In this document: positions 51,999 through 61,124 of the stretch, one piece after another
How positions within the stretch are numbered: the first letter of the stretch is position 1
How the letters are laid out: every line of letters starts with the position of its first letter
NCBI GenBank assembly: GCA_021769865.1
Contig: JAETSB010000003.1
Coordinates: 112,329 to 176,328 of the forward strand
DNA: 64,000 nucleotides
Origin: Oscillospiraceae bacterium
GTDB taxonomy: Bacteria > Bacillota > Clostridia > Oscillospirales > Oscillospiraceae
Reading direction: 5' to 3'
Translations under genes and position numbers: made by a program
The notes under the pieces: generated by a model
What the model was told of the DNA's origin: nothing
Databases searched by the model: none
Seen by the model: only the letters and a program-made list of their open reading frames with translations

Positions 51999-53291
51999 TT
52001 ACTCGCCGCTCTTCGACGCCGCAGGCGTTTTTTCCGGCTCCACGCCGGCGGCGGTACTGCTCAGCTGCTCCCAGAGAATGTTGACGTTCTCCATGCAGTT
52101 GAAATACACGTTGGTCAGGATCTGGTTGGGAATGCCCAGCTCCTCCGCCAGGGAGGTAATGGCGTTCCAGTTGGCCGCCTCATAGCTCAGCAGCAGCTCG
52201 TAGAGCTTGCCGCAGCGCCCTTCTCTCTTGGTGAGGGCGTTCCGCACCTCATCCGACACGGGCAGCTCCTCCAGGATTTCCTCCAGAGGGGCGTCTACCA
52301 GGTGGTTCAGCGTGGAGAACATACCCATGAGATAGGCCTCCGCCTGGGTGATCGGCATATTCTTGGCGTACTTCATCAGTTCCTTGCAGAAGGAAGCCCG
52401 CATGAAGGAGCGCTTCAGGAATTCCTCCGTCCCGACCTCGGCGGACTCGGTGCTGACGCTGGCGCTGAGGAGGTAGATCCACTGCTTCAGCTGCCCGAGG
52501 CCCAAGGTCATAATGGCCTGATGGACCGTGGTGGCCCGGTTCCGCAGGGCGAAGTAGGCGGAGTTGGCCACCTTCAGCAGGTTGTAGGTCAGGCTGGCGT
52601 CCATGGAGATCAGCTGCTCGATCTCGTCCACATCCGGCTCGTCCCGGGTGATGGCCACCATCAGGCGGAAGAAGCTGGACTGGAGATAGGCGCTGGAGTG
52701 GACCCGGGTGGTCATCTGCTCGGCCACGTAAGCGCCCTCCAGCCCGTCGGCCTTCAGCAGCAGCGCCTTGCGGTACTGCTCCTCCGTGTCGATGCTGGTG
52801 ACGATGCACTTTTTCTGCATGCTGTGGGCCACTTCCACAATGTTGTGCATGGCCAGCTCCGGCGTGGTCTGGATGTTCACCTTGATGTAATCAATGCTGT
52901 CCAGCAGGGCCAGATACCGGGGGGCGAACTGGAATTCGTTCACCGCGATCTTATAGCCCTCCTTGGCGAATTGGTTGACAAAGTGCATGGACAGCGGATG
53001 GATGATGACGCTGTCGTTGATCTGGATCACCAGCTCCGACTTGTCGAACAGCCGGGGCGTCTTCTTCATCAGCAGCGTAGTCGTGAAAGTCATGAAGTTC
53101 AAGGAACCTCTCAGAGTCGTCGTGCTGTTCTGAGTGAGGAAGCTGTAGATCGTATCGGCGGAGGCAAACTCCTTAGCCTGGGGATTTTCCACGGTGAACG
53201 CCTGGTTTTCCCCATGGTACAGGATCTCATGCCCCAGTATCTTCCCCTCGGGGTCCTTGATCGGCTGCCTTACGATGTATTTACTGCTCAT
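51999..53291 (-). CDS. Degenerate EAL-HDOD signalling protein
   Basis: A 430-residue two-domain protein of the YuxH type. Residues 1-200 are an EAL-like domain: IVRQPIKDPEGKILGHEILY occupies the EAL position but reads HEILY instead of EALLR, so phosphodiesterase activity is unlikely. Residues about 205-400 are an HDOD domain (SMDASLTYNLLKVANSAYFA, TVHQAIMTLGLGQLKQWIYLL), a degenerate HD fold used in signalling. It is last in the operon after cheV. It probably senses or transmits a signal rather than cutting c-di-GMP. Confidence 0.88.
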   Translation of the reverse strand: MSSKYIVRQPIKDPEGKILGHEILYHGENQAFTVENPQAKEFASADTIYSFLTQNSTTTLRGSLNFMTFTTTLLMKKTPRLFDKSELVIQINDSVIIHPLSMHFVNQFAKEGYKIAVNEFQFAPRYLALLDSIDYIKVNIQTTPELAMHNIVEVAHSMQKKCIVTSIDTEEQYRKALLLKADGLEGAYVAEQMTTRVHSSAYLQSSFFRLMVAITRDEPDVDEIEQLISMDASLTYNLLKVANSAYFALRNRATTVHQAIMTLGLGQLKQWIYLLSASVSTESAEVGTEEFLKRSFMRASFCKELMKYAKNMPITQAEAYLMGMFSTLNHLVDAPLEEILEELPVSDEVRNALTKREGRCGKLYELLLSYEAANWNAITSLAEELGIPNQILTNVYFNCMENVNILWEQLSSTAAGVEPEKTPAASKSGE

Positions 53292-53306
53292 GATATCCCT
53301 CCGCGC

Positions 53307-54239
53307 TTATTCCCGCCGCCCGGCTTCTTCCAGCAGGTGGTCGATGACCCGGACCAAATGTCCGATCTCCGGCTTGCTCATCTGCTCGTCGGCGCCCAGC
53401 TCCTTGCCCTTGCGGCGCATCTCCTCCGTGATCAGGGAGGAGAAAATGATCAGCGGCAGATGCTTGAAGTCCTTGTCGTCCTTCACCAGCTTGGTCAGCC
53501 GGTGGCCGTCCATCTGGGGCATCTCAATGTCCGTGATGATCAGAGACACCTCGTCGTCGAAGTTCTCATGGCCCCGCAGGCTGTTGAGGAACTCCCACAG
53601 CTTGCTGCCGTCGGGGAACATCCGGGTGTTGACATAGCCGGACTTGTGGAGGGCTTCCTCGATCATCTTGCTCAGCAGCACGGAGTCCTCCGCCACCAGA
53701 ATGACGGCGTCGCTCCGCTTCCGCTCGCCCAGCTGCTCGATCTCGGACATCTGAATGGTGGTTTCCGGGGCGATCTCCGCCACGATCTTCTCAAAGTCCA
53801 GAATGGTCACCAGGTCGTCGCCGCACTGGGCAATGCCCGTGGCGATGCCCTCGTTCCCTCCGGCCACGGTTTTGTCCGGCTTCTGGATGCTCTTCCAGGA
53901 GATGCGGCTGATACCCACCACCGTGTGGACCCGAAAGGCGATGTTCATCTTGTTGAAATTGGTGATGATGAACAAATCCTTGGTTTTCTTCTCCCCGGCC
54001 TCTCCCAGCAGGTAGGTGGGCAGGTCCACCACGGTGATCACCTTGTCCCTGGGCTTGAAGATGCCCTCCACCGCCGGGTGGGCGTGAGGCATGTGCTTCA
54101 CCGGCTGGGAGACCAGAATCTCCTTGACCTTCGCCACGTTGATGCCGTACAGGCTCTCATTGATGGTGAACTCCATGACCTCGATCTCATTTGTGCCCGA
54201 CTCCAGCAAAATGCCCCGCTTGTCCTCTTCCAACAACAT
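53307..54239 (-). CDS. cheV: Chemotaxis protein CheV
   Basis: A 310-residue fusion of a CheW-like domain (about 10-165, FTINESLYGINVAKVKEIL) and a response receiver (about 180-305) with the phospho-Asp in LIITDIEMPQMDG. It couples receptors to CheA and gives phosphorylation-dependent adaptation, in parallel with CheR/CheB and CheC/CheD. The ATG at 54239 has AAAGGAG eight bases before; the GTG at 54248 is less likely. Confidence 0.96.
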   Translation of the reverse strand: MLLEEDKRGILLESGTNEIEVMEFTINESLYGINVAKVKEILVSQPVKHMPHAHPAVEGIFKPRDKVITVVDLPTYLLGEAGEKKTKDLFIITNFNKMNIAFRVHTVVGISRISWKSIQKPDKTVAGGNEGIATGIAQCGDDLVTILDFEKIVAEIAPETTIQMSEIEQLGERKRSDAVILVAEDSVLLSKMIEEALHKSGYVNTRMFPDGSKLWEFLNSLRGHENFDDEVSLIITDIEMPQMDGHRLTKLVKDDKDFKHLPLIIFSSLITEEMRRKGKELGADEQMSKPEIGHLVRVIDHLLEEAGRRE

Positions 54240-54299
54240 TCCGAACACTCCTTTCAGTGGTTGTCTCTATCTCATACAACGATGTTCCATGCCGGCCCG

Positions 54300-54779
54300 T
54301 TAAATGATCATTTCCGGCCGGCCGTAGCACCGGACGCACGCCTGTCCGGTGGCGGGATCAAACAGCAGCGTCCGGGCGACGGAGCCGCCCACGTCTTCCT
54401 TCAAGAGCTGGATGCCCTCCCGCTTCAGGTGCATGTGGACGCTTTCGATGTTGCGCTGGCCGATGTTCCCCAGGTTTCCTCCGCTGACCTCGAACATCTT
54501 CGCCCCGCCGGCGATCTTCGCCGTGATGCGGGACCGGGAGGCCCCCTTGGCCTCCATCATTTTCAGCGTCTCCCGGATGCCGGTATCGGCGTACTTCATG
54601 GTGTTTTTCCGCCCCGGCTCCATGTTCAGCGGCAGCATGATGTGGACCAGCGCCGCAAGCTTGATTCTCTGATCATACAGGCAGATTCCGATGCACGATC
54701 CCAGGGCGTAGGTGATCAGCATGCCGCTGCCCTGGGCCATTTTCATATCCGCGATTCCAACTGTGATCTTACTCTCCAC
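54300..54779 (-). CDS. cheD: Chemoreceptor glutamine deamidase CheD
   Basis: A 159-residue enzyme that deamidates glutamines on MCPs and is regulated by binding CheC. The catalytic Cys29 (YALGSCIGICLYD) and His46 (ALVHIMLP) are present. AKIAGGAKMF and RNIESVHMHL are also typical. It overlaps cheC by 11 bases, as in many Firmicutes, reflecting the CheC-CheD complex. Confidence 0.97.
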   Translation of the reverse strand: MESKITVGIADMKMAQGSGMLITYALGSCIGICLYDQRIKLAALVHIMLPLNMEPGRKNTMKYADTGIRETLKMMEAKGASRSRITAKIAGGAKMFEVSGGNLGNIGQRNIESVHMHLKREGIQLLKEDVGGSVARTLLFDPATGQACVRCYGRPEMII

Positions 54780-55398
54780 TGTTCACGCCCAGCTTCCTTA
54801 ATAAAAAGTTCAGCGACCGAATATCCGGCGACAACAGCAAACGGCAGGGGATCTCCTTTCCATTGCAGATAAAGTTTCCGCCGATGGTCATGATATAATT
54901 GGACTGTCCGCCATACTCCGCCATGGGCACGGCCATAATGGCGCCCTGCATATCCACGGTGAAGGCAGGAACCGTCAGGTCGATCTCGAGATCCGCCAGG
55001 CCGCTGAGGGCGTTGATAAAGGTGGAGATCATGATGTTGCCCACCTCGGTCAGGGCGGAGCGCTCCATCTCTCCCAGCTCCATGTAATCCTGGATGGTTT
55101 TTCCCATCATGCTCTCCAGCACCAGGTTTACAAACTCGATCTGCTGCACCGACAGCATGATGCCGCTGAGCTGCCCGCTCATCCCCACCAGCACGCCGGC
55201 GGTGATGGGCTCCGGGCCGCCGATCCACTCGATGGCCTCGTTGTACTCCATAATGCGGACCTCCGGCTGCTGGATGCGCACCGGAATTCCGATCAGGGCC
55301 GACAGGCTGGTGGCGGCGTTGCCGGTGCCGATGCTGCCGATCTCTTTTAGGGTATCCAGCTCCAGGGAGCTGAGCTCGTCATAGCTTTTGATGGTCAT
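54769..55398 (-). CDS. cheC: CheY-P phosphatase CheC
   Basis: A 209-residue two-repeat phosphatase. Both active-site motifs (E-x2-N) are intact: LKEIGSIGTGNAATSLS in the first half and LTEVGNIMISTFINALSG in the second, so both half-sites may dephosphorylate CheY-P. It also binds CheD. The ATG at 55398 follows GAGGGAGG; the frame is open 18 bases further but without a start context. It lies between flgG and cheD. Confidence 0.96.
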   Translation of the reverse strand: MTIKSYDELSSLELDTLKEIGSIGTGNAATSLSALIGIPVRIQQPEVRIMEYNEAIEWIGGPEPITAGVLVGMSGQLSGIMLSVQQIEFVNLVLESMMGKTIQDYMELGEMERSALTEVGNIMISTFINALSGLADLEIDLTVPAFTVDMQGAIMAVPMAEYGGQSNYIMTIGGNFICNGKEIPCRLLLSPDIRSLNFLLRKLGVNSGE

Positions 55399-55412
55399 TC
55401 TCTGCCTCCCTC

Positions 55413-56195
55413 TCAACCGCGCAGGCCGTTGATGGTCGTCTCGATCTCATCGGAGGTCTGCACCATCTTCAGCGCCATGCCATAGGCGCGCTGGGACTCG
55501 ATTACCTTGGTCATCTCTTCCGCCAGGTCCGCGTTGGACATCTCGATAAAGCCCCGCATCAGCGTTCCCCCGCCCTGGCGGATGCTCCCGTTCTTCTCCA
55601 CGGCCTGGAAGCGGGTGTCATACACGTGCTCCATGCCGTCGTAGTTCATATAGTCGAAGATGCCCACGGGCTGGGCTTCGTGCTCGTCCCCCACCTCGAT
55701 CATGCCTCCCGTGTCGCTGAGGACGAAGCGCCCCTCGTTGTCGGAGAGGTAATAAATCCGCTCCTGGATCTCTTGGCCGTCCTCGTCCACCTCGCCGGTG
55801 GGCCGCATCAGCTCGGAGATCACGAAGCCGCCGTTCCGGGTGAGGGTGATCTCTCCCGTGACCAGGTCCGCGATGGCGAAGAAGCCCTCCCCCGCGATGG
55901 CGTAGTCCTGGTCCCGCCGGGTCTCCTCCAGCGCGCCGCTCTTGAAGTCCGTGTCCGTGGTCCACAGCGCCGCGCCCACGCCGGAGGGGAGCGTATCGAA
56001 GCCGTTGGCGCCCTCTCCGGCGCCTTCCGTGGCGGTCCCGACGCTTTTGACGTCGTCGTACATCAAGGACGCGAAGCGGCTCTTCTCCGCCCGGAAGCCG
56101 TAGGTGTTCAGGTTGGCGATGTTGTTGCCGTGGACCCCCAGGCGCTTCAGCTGCTGATGGGCCCCCACGGCCGCGATGAAAAAGGATTGGTTCAT
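55413..56195 (-). CDS. flgG: Flagellar rod/hook basal body protein (FlgG type)
   Basis: A 260-residue protein of the flagellar axial family. The N-terminal motif (HQQLKRLGVHGNNIANLNTYG) and the C-terminal motif (MSNADLAEEMTKVIESQRAY, then ALKMVQTSDEIETTINGLRG) form the coiled rod core. It may be FlgG, the distal rod, or the FlhP-type paralogue of Firmicutes. It follows a second member of the same family by 11 bases. Confidence 0.9.
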   Translation of the reverse strand: MNQSFFIAAVGAHQQLKRLGVHGNNIANLNTYGFRAEKSRFASLMYDDVKSVGTATEGAGEGANGFDTLPSGVGAALWTTDTDFKSGALEETRRDQDYAIAGEGFFAIADLVTGEITLTRNGGFVISELMRPTGEVDEDGQEIQERIYYLSDNEGRFVLSDTGGMIEVGDEHEAQPVGIFDYMNYDGMEHVYDTRFQAVEKNGSIRQGGGTLMRGFIEMSNADLAEEMTKVIESQRAYGMALKMVQTSDEIETTINGLRG

Positions 56196-56206
56196 AGGCT
56201 CCCTCC

Positions 56207-56977
56207 TTAGGCGAAGCGGCCGACGTCGCTGGCGGCCCTGCTCATCAGCTGGTCATACATCTTCGTGACCTGGGCCGCGCTCTGCAGCGCCCGCTGGTAG
56301 GTGATCATTTCCGTCATCTGCTTGACCATGTCGCTGTTGGAGCGCTCCAGGTACTTGTTCCAGACCTGGAAGTCCGTGCTCTGCTGGGCGCCCTCCCCGG
56401 TGAAGAGTCCCCGGTCGTTCCGCTCCAGGGCCTGGTTGTCCTCGAAGCGGTAGACCCCCAGCCGGCCGATGGCGGTGCCTCCGCCCTGCTCCGGCGGCTG
56501 GTCGAAGTAGATGATGCCCTGGCTGTCCCCCCGGATCTTGTCGGTGCCCAGGTAAATGGGCTGGCCCTCAGGGTCCAGCACCTGGCCGAAGCCGGGGAGG
56601 CAGAGGTAGCCCTCGTCATCCAAGCTGAAGTTGCCCATCCGGGTATAGCCGATGTTGCCGTCCGGGTCCTGGACGGCGAAGAAGCCGTCCCCCACGATGG
56701 CGAAGTCCAAGGGCAGCTCCGTGGGTTCCGGGATGCCCTGGCTGTAGTCGGTGTAGATCTCGCTGGCCGCCCGTATGTAGCTCTGCCGTCCGATCTCCGT
56801 GCCGCTGCTCTCATTCACCGTCAACCGGCTGTACATCACGTCGTCGAAGGTCGTGGCTATGTAGCGGTCCTGCTTGTAGCCCGCCGTGGAGATGTTCACC
56901 ATATTGTTGCCGATGACATTCAAATTCTGCTGGTGAGTCAGCATGGCGGAGGTCAGATTATAAAAGCCCTTATACAC
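56207..56977 (-). CDS. Flagellar rod basal body protein (FlgF/FlgG type)
   Basis: A 256-residue axial protein with the N-terminal YNLTSAMLTHQQNLNVIGNN, then MVNISTAGYK, and the C-terminal RSNSDMVKQMTEMITYQRAL. It is a rod component exported through the gate encoded upstream. FlgF, FlgG and FlhO cannot be told apart by eye. The start is a GTG at 56977, two bases after the fliA stop, in line with translational coupling. Confidence 0.9.
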   Translation of the reverse strand: MYKGFYNLTSAMLTHQQNLNVIGNNMVNISTAGYKQDRYIATTFDDVMYSRLTVNESSGTEIGRQSYIRAASEIYTDYSQGIPEPTELPLDFAIVGDGFFAVQDPDGNIGYTRMGNFSLDDEGYLCLPGFGQVLDPEGQPIYLGTDKIRGDSQGIIYFDQPPEQGGGTAIGRLGVYRFEDNQALERNDRGLFTGEGAQQSTDFQVWNKYLERSNSDMVKQMTEMITYQRALQSAAQVTKMYDQLMSRAASDVGRFA

Positions 56978-56979
56978 GG

Positions 56980-57816
56980 TTATCCCTTCTTCCTCTTAGG
57001 TTTCGGCTCCGGTTCGTCGCTCAGGTAATGTTCCATATAAGTCCGCAGCTTCTGAATGGCCCGGGTGTGGATCTGGGAAATGCGGGGCTCGCTGAGCTCC
57101 ATCACCTGAGCGATCTCCTTCAAGTGCAGGTTTCGTTCATAGTACAGCGAGAGGACGATCTGCTCATTCTCCCGCAGGGAGGCAATGCCCTGGGCCAGGG
57201 CCCGCTGCATCTCCCGCTCCTGGAGCACCAGCTCCGGCTGGCTCTGGGCGTCGCTGGAGGGGACCTCCATGGGATAGCCCGCGGCCTCCCGGGTGTCCAT
57301 CAGCACGTCCAGGGAGAGGACGTTGCTCAGCGCGATGTTGGCGGCGTCCTTCTGGTACCGCTCCTGGGTGATCCCCAGGTATTCCGCGATCTCCCCGTCG
57401 GTGGGGCTCCGCCCCAGGGAGGCGGACAGCTCCGCCGAGGCCAGGTCGATCTCCTTGGCCCGCTTGCGGACGTTCCGGGGAATCCAGTCCTGCTTCCGGG
57501 CCAGGTCGATGACCATACCCCGGATGCGCTTGGAGACGTAGGTCTCGAACTTCACGCCCTTGTCCGGGTCAAACTTGTCGATGGCCCCCAGGAGGGTGAT
57601 GATCCCCTCGTTGATGATGTCGTCGATCTGCGCGAAGCTGCTGTACACGCCCCGGATCTGCATGGCGGCGCTTTTAATCAGTCCCTCGTACCGCAGGACC
57701 AGGGGCCATTTTAAGCTCTCGTCCCCCGTCTCCTTGTAGAGCCGGAGGAGGTCGTGGGTCTCCATCGCCTCGATCTCCCGCTCACTGTAGCGGACGGCGG
57801 TCGTCTGCTCCCTCAT
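56980..57816 (-). CDS. fliA: RNA polymerase sigma-28 factor FliA/SigD
   Basis: A 278-residue sigma factor directing late flagellar genes. Region 2 contains RYEGLIKSAAMQIRGVYSSF and DIINEGIITLLGAIDKFDPDKG, region 3 is about residues 120-185, and region 4 has LRENEQIVLSLYYERNLHLK and LSEPRISQIHTRAIQKL. Its ATG overlaps the flhA stop as ATGA. The sigma-28 elements at flgM, and perhaps cheA and fliD, are its likely targets; FlgM is its antagonist. The usual flhF and flhG genes are absent between flhA and fliA. Confidence 0.97.
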   Translation of the reverse strand: MREQTTAVRYSEREIEAMETHDLLRLYKETGDESLKWPLVLRYEGLIKSAAMQIRGVYSSFAQIDDIINEGIITLLGAIDKFDPDKGVKFETYVSKRIRGMVIDLARKQDWIPRNVRKRAKEIDLASAELSASLGRSPTDGEIAEYLGITQERYQKDAANIALSNVLSLDVLMDTREAAGYPMEVPSSDAQSQPELVLQEREMQRALAQGIASLRENEQIVLSLYYERNLHLKEIAQVMELSEPRISQIHTRAIQKLRTYMEHYLSDEPEPKPKRKKG

Positions 57817-59921
57817 GTTCCCACCGCCCTTCTCTCCGGCTTGGCGGCAGGCTCCAGAGTGATGTTTCCAATGGCCTGGATCTGCACGGCGCTGGTGATC
57901 TCATTGAAGGACAGGACGTAAACGCCGGGGTAGAACTGGGTGATCATCTTGGAGAAATAGCCCCGGATCACCTGGCTGACCAGGATAATGGGCGTCTGGG
58001 AGAGGTCGTTGAACTTCTTCATCTGGTTGGCCAGCTGGGAGACGATCTGCTGCATCAGCTCCGGGCCCATAGCCAGATACACGCCCTGCTCGTTCCGGGT
58101 GAGGGAGGCGATGATCTTCTTCTCCACCTCCGCGTCCAGGGTGACGACGCGAAGCTGCCCGTCCTCGCAGAAGCGGCGGGTGATGGTCCGGGCCAGCGCG
58201 CCCCGGACCTGTTCCGTGGCGGCGTCGATGTCCCGGCCCTGCACCAGGGCGTCGGCCAGGGTCTCCACGATGGCCCCCAGGTCCTTGATGGGCACGCCCT
58301 CCTTCAGGAGGTTCCGCAGCACCTTTTCCAGCGTGGCGTAGGAGATGATGGCGGGAATGGCCTCCTCCACCAGCTCCGGGGAGGAGCGCTTCAGGTTCTC
58401 CACCAGCTGGATGGTCTCCGTCCGGCCCAGCATTTCGTAGGCGTATTTCTTCACCGTCTCCGACAGGTGGGTCAGCATGACGGACAGGGGGTCGATGACG
58501 TTGTAGCCGTAAATCTCGGCCATTTCCTTGTTCTCCGGCAGGATCCACCGGGAGGGAATGCCGTAGGCGGGCTCGATGGTCTCAATGCCGTCGATCTCCC
58601 CCAGGGGGTTCGCCGGCTCCAGGGCCAGGTAGTAATCCACCAAAATCTCGCCCCGGGCCACCTCCTCGCCCCGGATGCGGATGACGTACTGGTTCGTCCC
58701 CAGGGAGGACGCGTCGTGGAGGCGGATGGAGGGGAAGACGAAGCCCATGTCCTGGGCGTACTGGCGGCGGAAGATGACGATGCGGCTGATGAGCTTGCCG
58801 CCGTGGCTCTCATCCACCATGGGGATGAGGCTGTATCCGAACTCCATCTCGATGGGCTCCACCGAGAGGAGGTTATAGACGTTGTTGATATCCTTGTAAT
58901 AATCGGTCTCGCTGGGCGCGGCGGCCTCGCCGGCCTGCTGCTGCTCCTCGGCGGCCTGGATGGCCGCGGTCTCCTGCCGCTCCTGCTCCATACGGCTGCT
59001 GACGAACCAGCCCAGGCCCAGGAGCAGCCCGCCGCCGATTGCCAGGGCGAGGCGGGGCGTATTGGGGATGGCCGCCAGGAAGAGGAGGATGACGCCGGTG
59101 GTCATGATGGCCCGGGGCTGAGCCTTGAACTGGCCGATGACGTCCTTGTTAAGGCTCCCCTCGGACACGGATCGGGTGACGATCATGCCCGTGGCGGTGG
59201 AGATCATCAGCGCCGGAAGCTGGGAGACCAGGCCGTCGCCGATGGTGACGATGGAGTAGCGGGAGATGACGTCGGAGAAGGTCCCGGCGTTCATCACCAT
59301 GCCGATGATGGTGCCGCCGATGAAGTTGATCATGGTGATGATCAGGGACATCGTGGCGTCGCCCTTGACGATCTTGGTGGCGCCGTCCATGGCGCCGTAG
59401 AAATCCGCTTCCTTTTGGATCTTATATCGGCGGCTCTTGGCCTCCTGCTCGTCGATGAGGCCGGAGGAGAGGTCCGCGTCAATGGCCATCTGTTTGCCGG
59501 GCATGGCGTCCAGGGTGAACCGGGCGGCCACCTCGGCCACGCGCTCGGCGCCCTTGGTGATGACGATGAACTGCACCAGCACGATGATCAGGAAGATGAC
59601 CACGCCGACGACGATGTTGCCGCCTGTGATCAGGTTGCCGAAGTTTTGGATGACCGATCCGGCGTAGCCGTGCCAGAGGATCTGACGGGTGGTGGAGACG
59701 TTCAGTCCCAATCGGAACAGCGTGGTGATCAGCAGCAGCGACGGGAAAATGGAGAATTCCAGCGCCTCCGAGATGTTCATGGTGATCATCAGGATCATGA
59801 TGGAGAGCCCGATGTTGACCACCAGCAGGATGTCCAGCAACTGCGTCGGCAGGGGAATGATCAAAAACAGGACGATGACCACGACGGCGAGGGATATTAC
59901 GTTGTCCATGATCCTTCTCAA
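57813..59921 (-). CDS. flhA: Flagellar export gate protein FlhA
   Basis: A 702-residue membrane protein of the type III export gate, using proton motive force to export rod, hook and filament proteins. It has an N-terminal membrane half (about 8-320, with IMILMITMNISEALEFSIFP and TLFRLGLNVSTTRQIL) and a cytoplasmic half (about 350-700) forming the ring for chaperone-substrate docking. The start is either a TTG at 59921, ten bases after AGGAGG, or an ATG at 59909 with a poorer site. Confidence 0.96.
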   Translation of the reverse strand: MRRIMDNVISLAVVVIVLFLIIPLPTQLLDILLVVNIGLSIMILMITMNISEALEFSIFPSLLLITTLFRLGLNVSTTRQILWHGYAGSVIQNFGNLITGGNIVVGVVIFLIIVLVQFIVITKGAERVAEVAARFTLDAMPGKQMAIDADLSSGLIDEQEAKSRRYKIQKEADFYGAMDGATKIVKGDATMSLIITMINFIGGTIIGMVMNAGTFSDVISRYSIVTIGDGLVSQLPALMISTATGMIVTRSVSEGSLNKDVIGQFKAQPRAIMTTGVILLFLAAIPNTPRLALAIGGGLLLGLGWFVSSRMEQERQETAAIQAAEEQQQAGEAAAPSETDYYKDINNVYNLLSVEPIEMEFGYSLIPMVDESHGGKLISRIVIFRRQYAQDMGFVFPSIRLHDASSLGTNQYVIRIRGEEVARGEILVDYYLALEPANPLGEIDGIETIEPAYGIPSRWILPENKEMAEIYGYNVIDPLSVMLTHLSETVKKYAYEMLGRTETIQLVENLKRSSPELVEEAIPAIISYATLEKVLRNLLKEGVPIKDLGAIVETLADALVQGRDIDAATEQVRGALARTITRRFCEDGQLRVVTLDAEVEKKIIASLTRNEQGVYLAMGPELMQQIVSQLANQMKKFNDLSQTPIILVSQVIRGYFSKMITQFYPGVYVLSFNEITSAVQIQAIGNITLEPAAKPERRAVGT

Positions 59922-60008
59922 GCGCCGGTCACCTCCTGTTCCGCAGATTCCTTTCCGCCCCGGCCCGTCTCTCTGGGCCAGCCTTATCCTTTGGACAAGG
60001 CGGCAAAT

Positions 60009-61082
60009 TTATTTTACCAATTCGTGCTTTTCGTTCAGCCGGAAGATGTAGACCAGCACCTCCGCCACGGGGTTGTAGAGCTCCGGCGGGATCTCCTGGT
60101 CCAGCTCCGCGTCCGCGTACAAGGCGCGGGCCAGGGGCACGTTCTCGATGGTTGGGATCTTGTGCTCCTCCGCCACCTTCACGATGCGGAGGGCCAGGGA
60201 ATCCTGTCCCTTGGCAAGGACGATGGGGGCCGTGTCCTGGTCCGGCTTGTACCGGAGGGCCACGGCGAAGTGGGTGGGGTTTCGGATGACCACGTCGGCC
60301 TGGGGGACCTGCTGCATCATGCGGCTCTGAGCCCGCTTGCGCTGCATTTCCTTGATCTTTCCCTTGATCTGGGGATCGCCCTCGGTCTGTTTGTACTCCT
60401 CCTTGATCTCCTGCTTGCTCATGCGGAGATTCCGCTCGTAGTCCCACCACTGGTACATGAAGTCCAGGGCCGCCAGGGCGATGAAGGCGATGCCGATCTT
60501 CACGATCATGCTCATGCCCTCCGAAAACAGATGGCTGGCGGAGGCCCGGAGGTCCACATAAAGATATTTGGCGCTCTCATGAAACATGCCGTCGATGCTC
60601 ATATAGACGATGACCATGAGAATGCAGATTTTCAGCAGGCCCTTCAGGGCATTGATGACGCTTTTCAGGGAAAACAGCCGCTTGAAGCCCTCCAGGGGGT
60701 TGATCCGGCTGAATTTCGGCTTCATCAGCTCACTGCTGACCAGCAGCCTGGTCTGGGCGAAGGTGGCCACAATGGCACAGCCCGCCGTCACCAGCGTAAT
60801 GGGGAGCACGGAGCGGGTCAGCAGGCCCAGGGCCTGCATCACCAGCTCGTGGAGCATATCCTCAATCCCCAAGCCGCCGGCCAGGTCCACCTTGGTAAAG
60901 CAAAAGCGCATATAACCCGCCAGCTGGTCCCCGATCCGCCCGGCCAGCAGCCAGAAGGCGCCGAAGGAGCCCAGCAGCGTGACGACGGCCACGGCGTCCT
61001 GGCTCAGAAAGACGTTACCTTTTTTTCGTTCGTCTCTTCGCTTTTTTGGGGTTGCTTTTTCGGTCTTAGAACTGTCCGCCAA
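60009..61082 (-). CDS. flhB: Flagellar export switch protein FlhB
   Basis: A 357-residue gate protein. Four membrane helices (about 30-210) follow the basic N-terminus (DSSKTEKATPKKRRDERKKG). The C-terminal part has VIRNPTHFAVALRY with the autocleaved NPTH that switches export from hook to filament substrates. A shorter FlhB-C paralogue is at 28120. The gap to flhA is 87 bases. Confidence 0.97.
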   Translation of the reverse strand: MADSSKTEKATPKKRRDERKKGNVFLSQDAVAVVTLLGSFGAFWLLAGRIGDQLAGYMRFCFTKVDLAGGLGIEDMLHELVMQALGLLTRSVLPITLVTAGCAIVATFAQTRLLVSSELMKPKFSRINPLEGFKRLFSLKSVINALKGLLKICILMVIVYMSIDGMFHESAKYLYVDLRASASHLFSEGMSMIVKIGIAFIALAALDFMYQWWDYERNLRMSKQEIKEEYKQTEGDPQIKGKIKEMQRKRAQSRMMQQVPQADVVIRNPTHFAVALRYKPDQDTAPIVLAKGQDSLALRIVKVAEEHKIPTIENVPLARALYADAELDQEIPPELYNPVAEVLVYIFRLNEKHELVK

Positions 61083-61124
61083 CGGTGATCCCCCCTTTCG
61101 GACGTCCGCGCGGCGGGAAGATGG

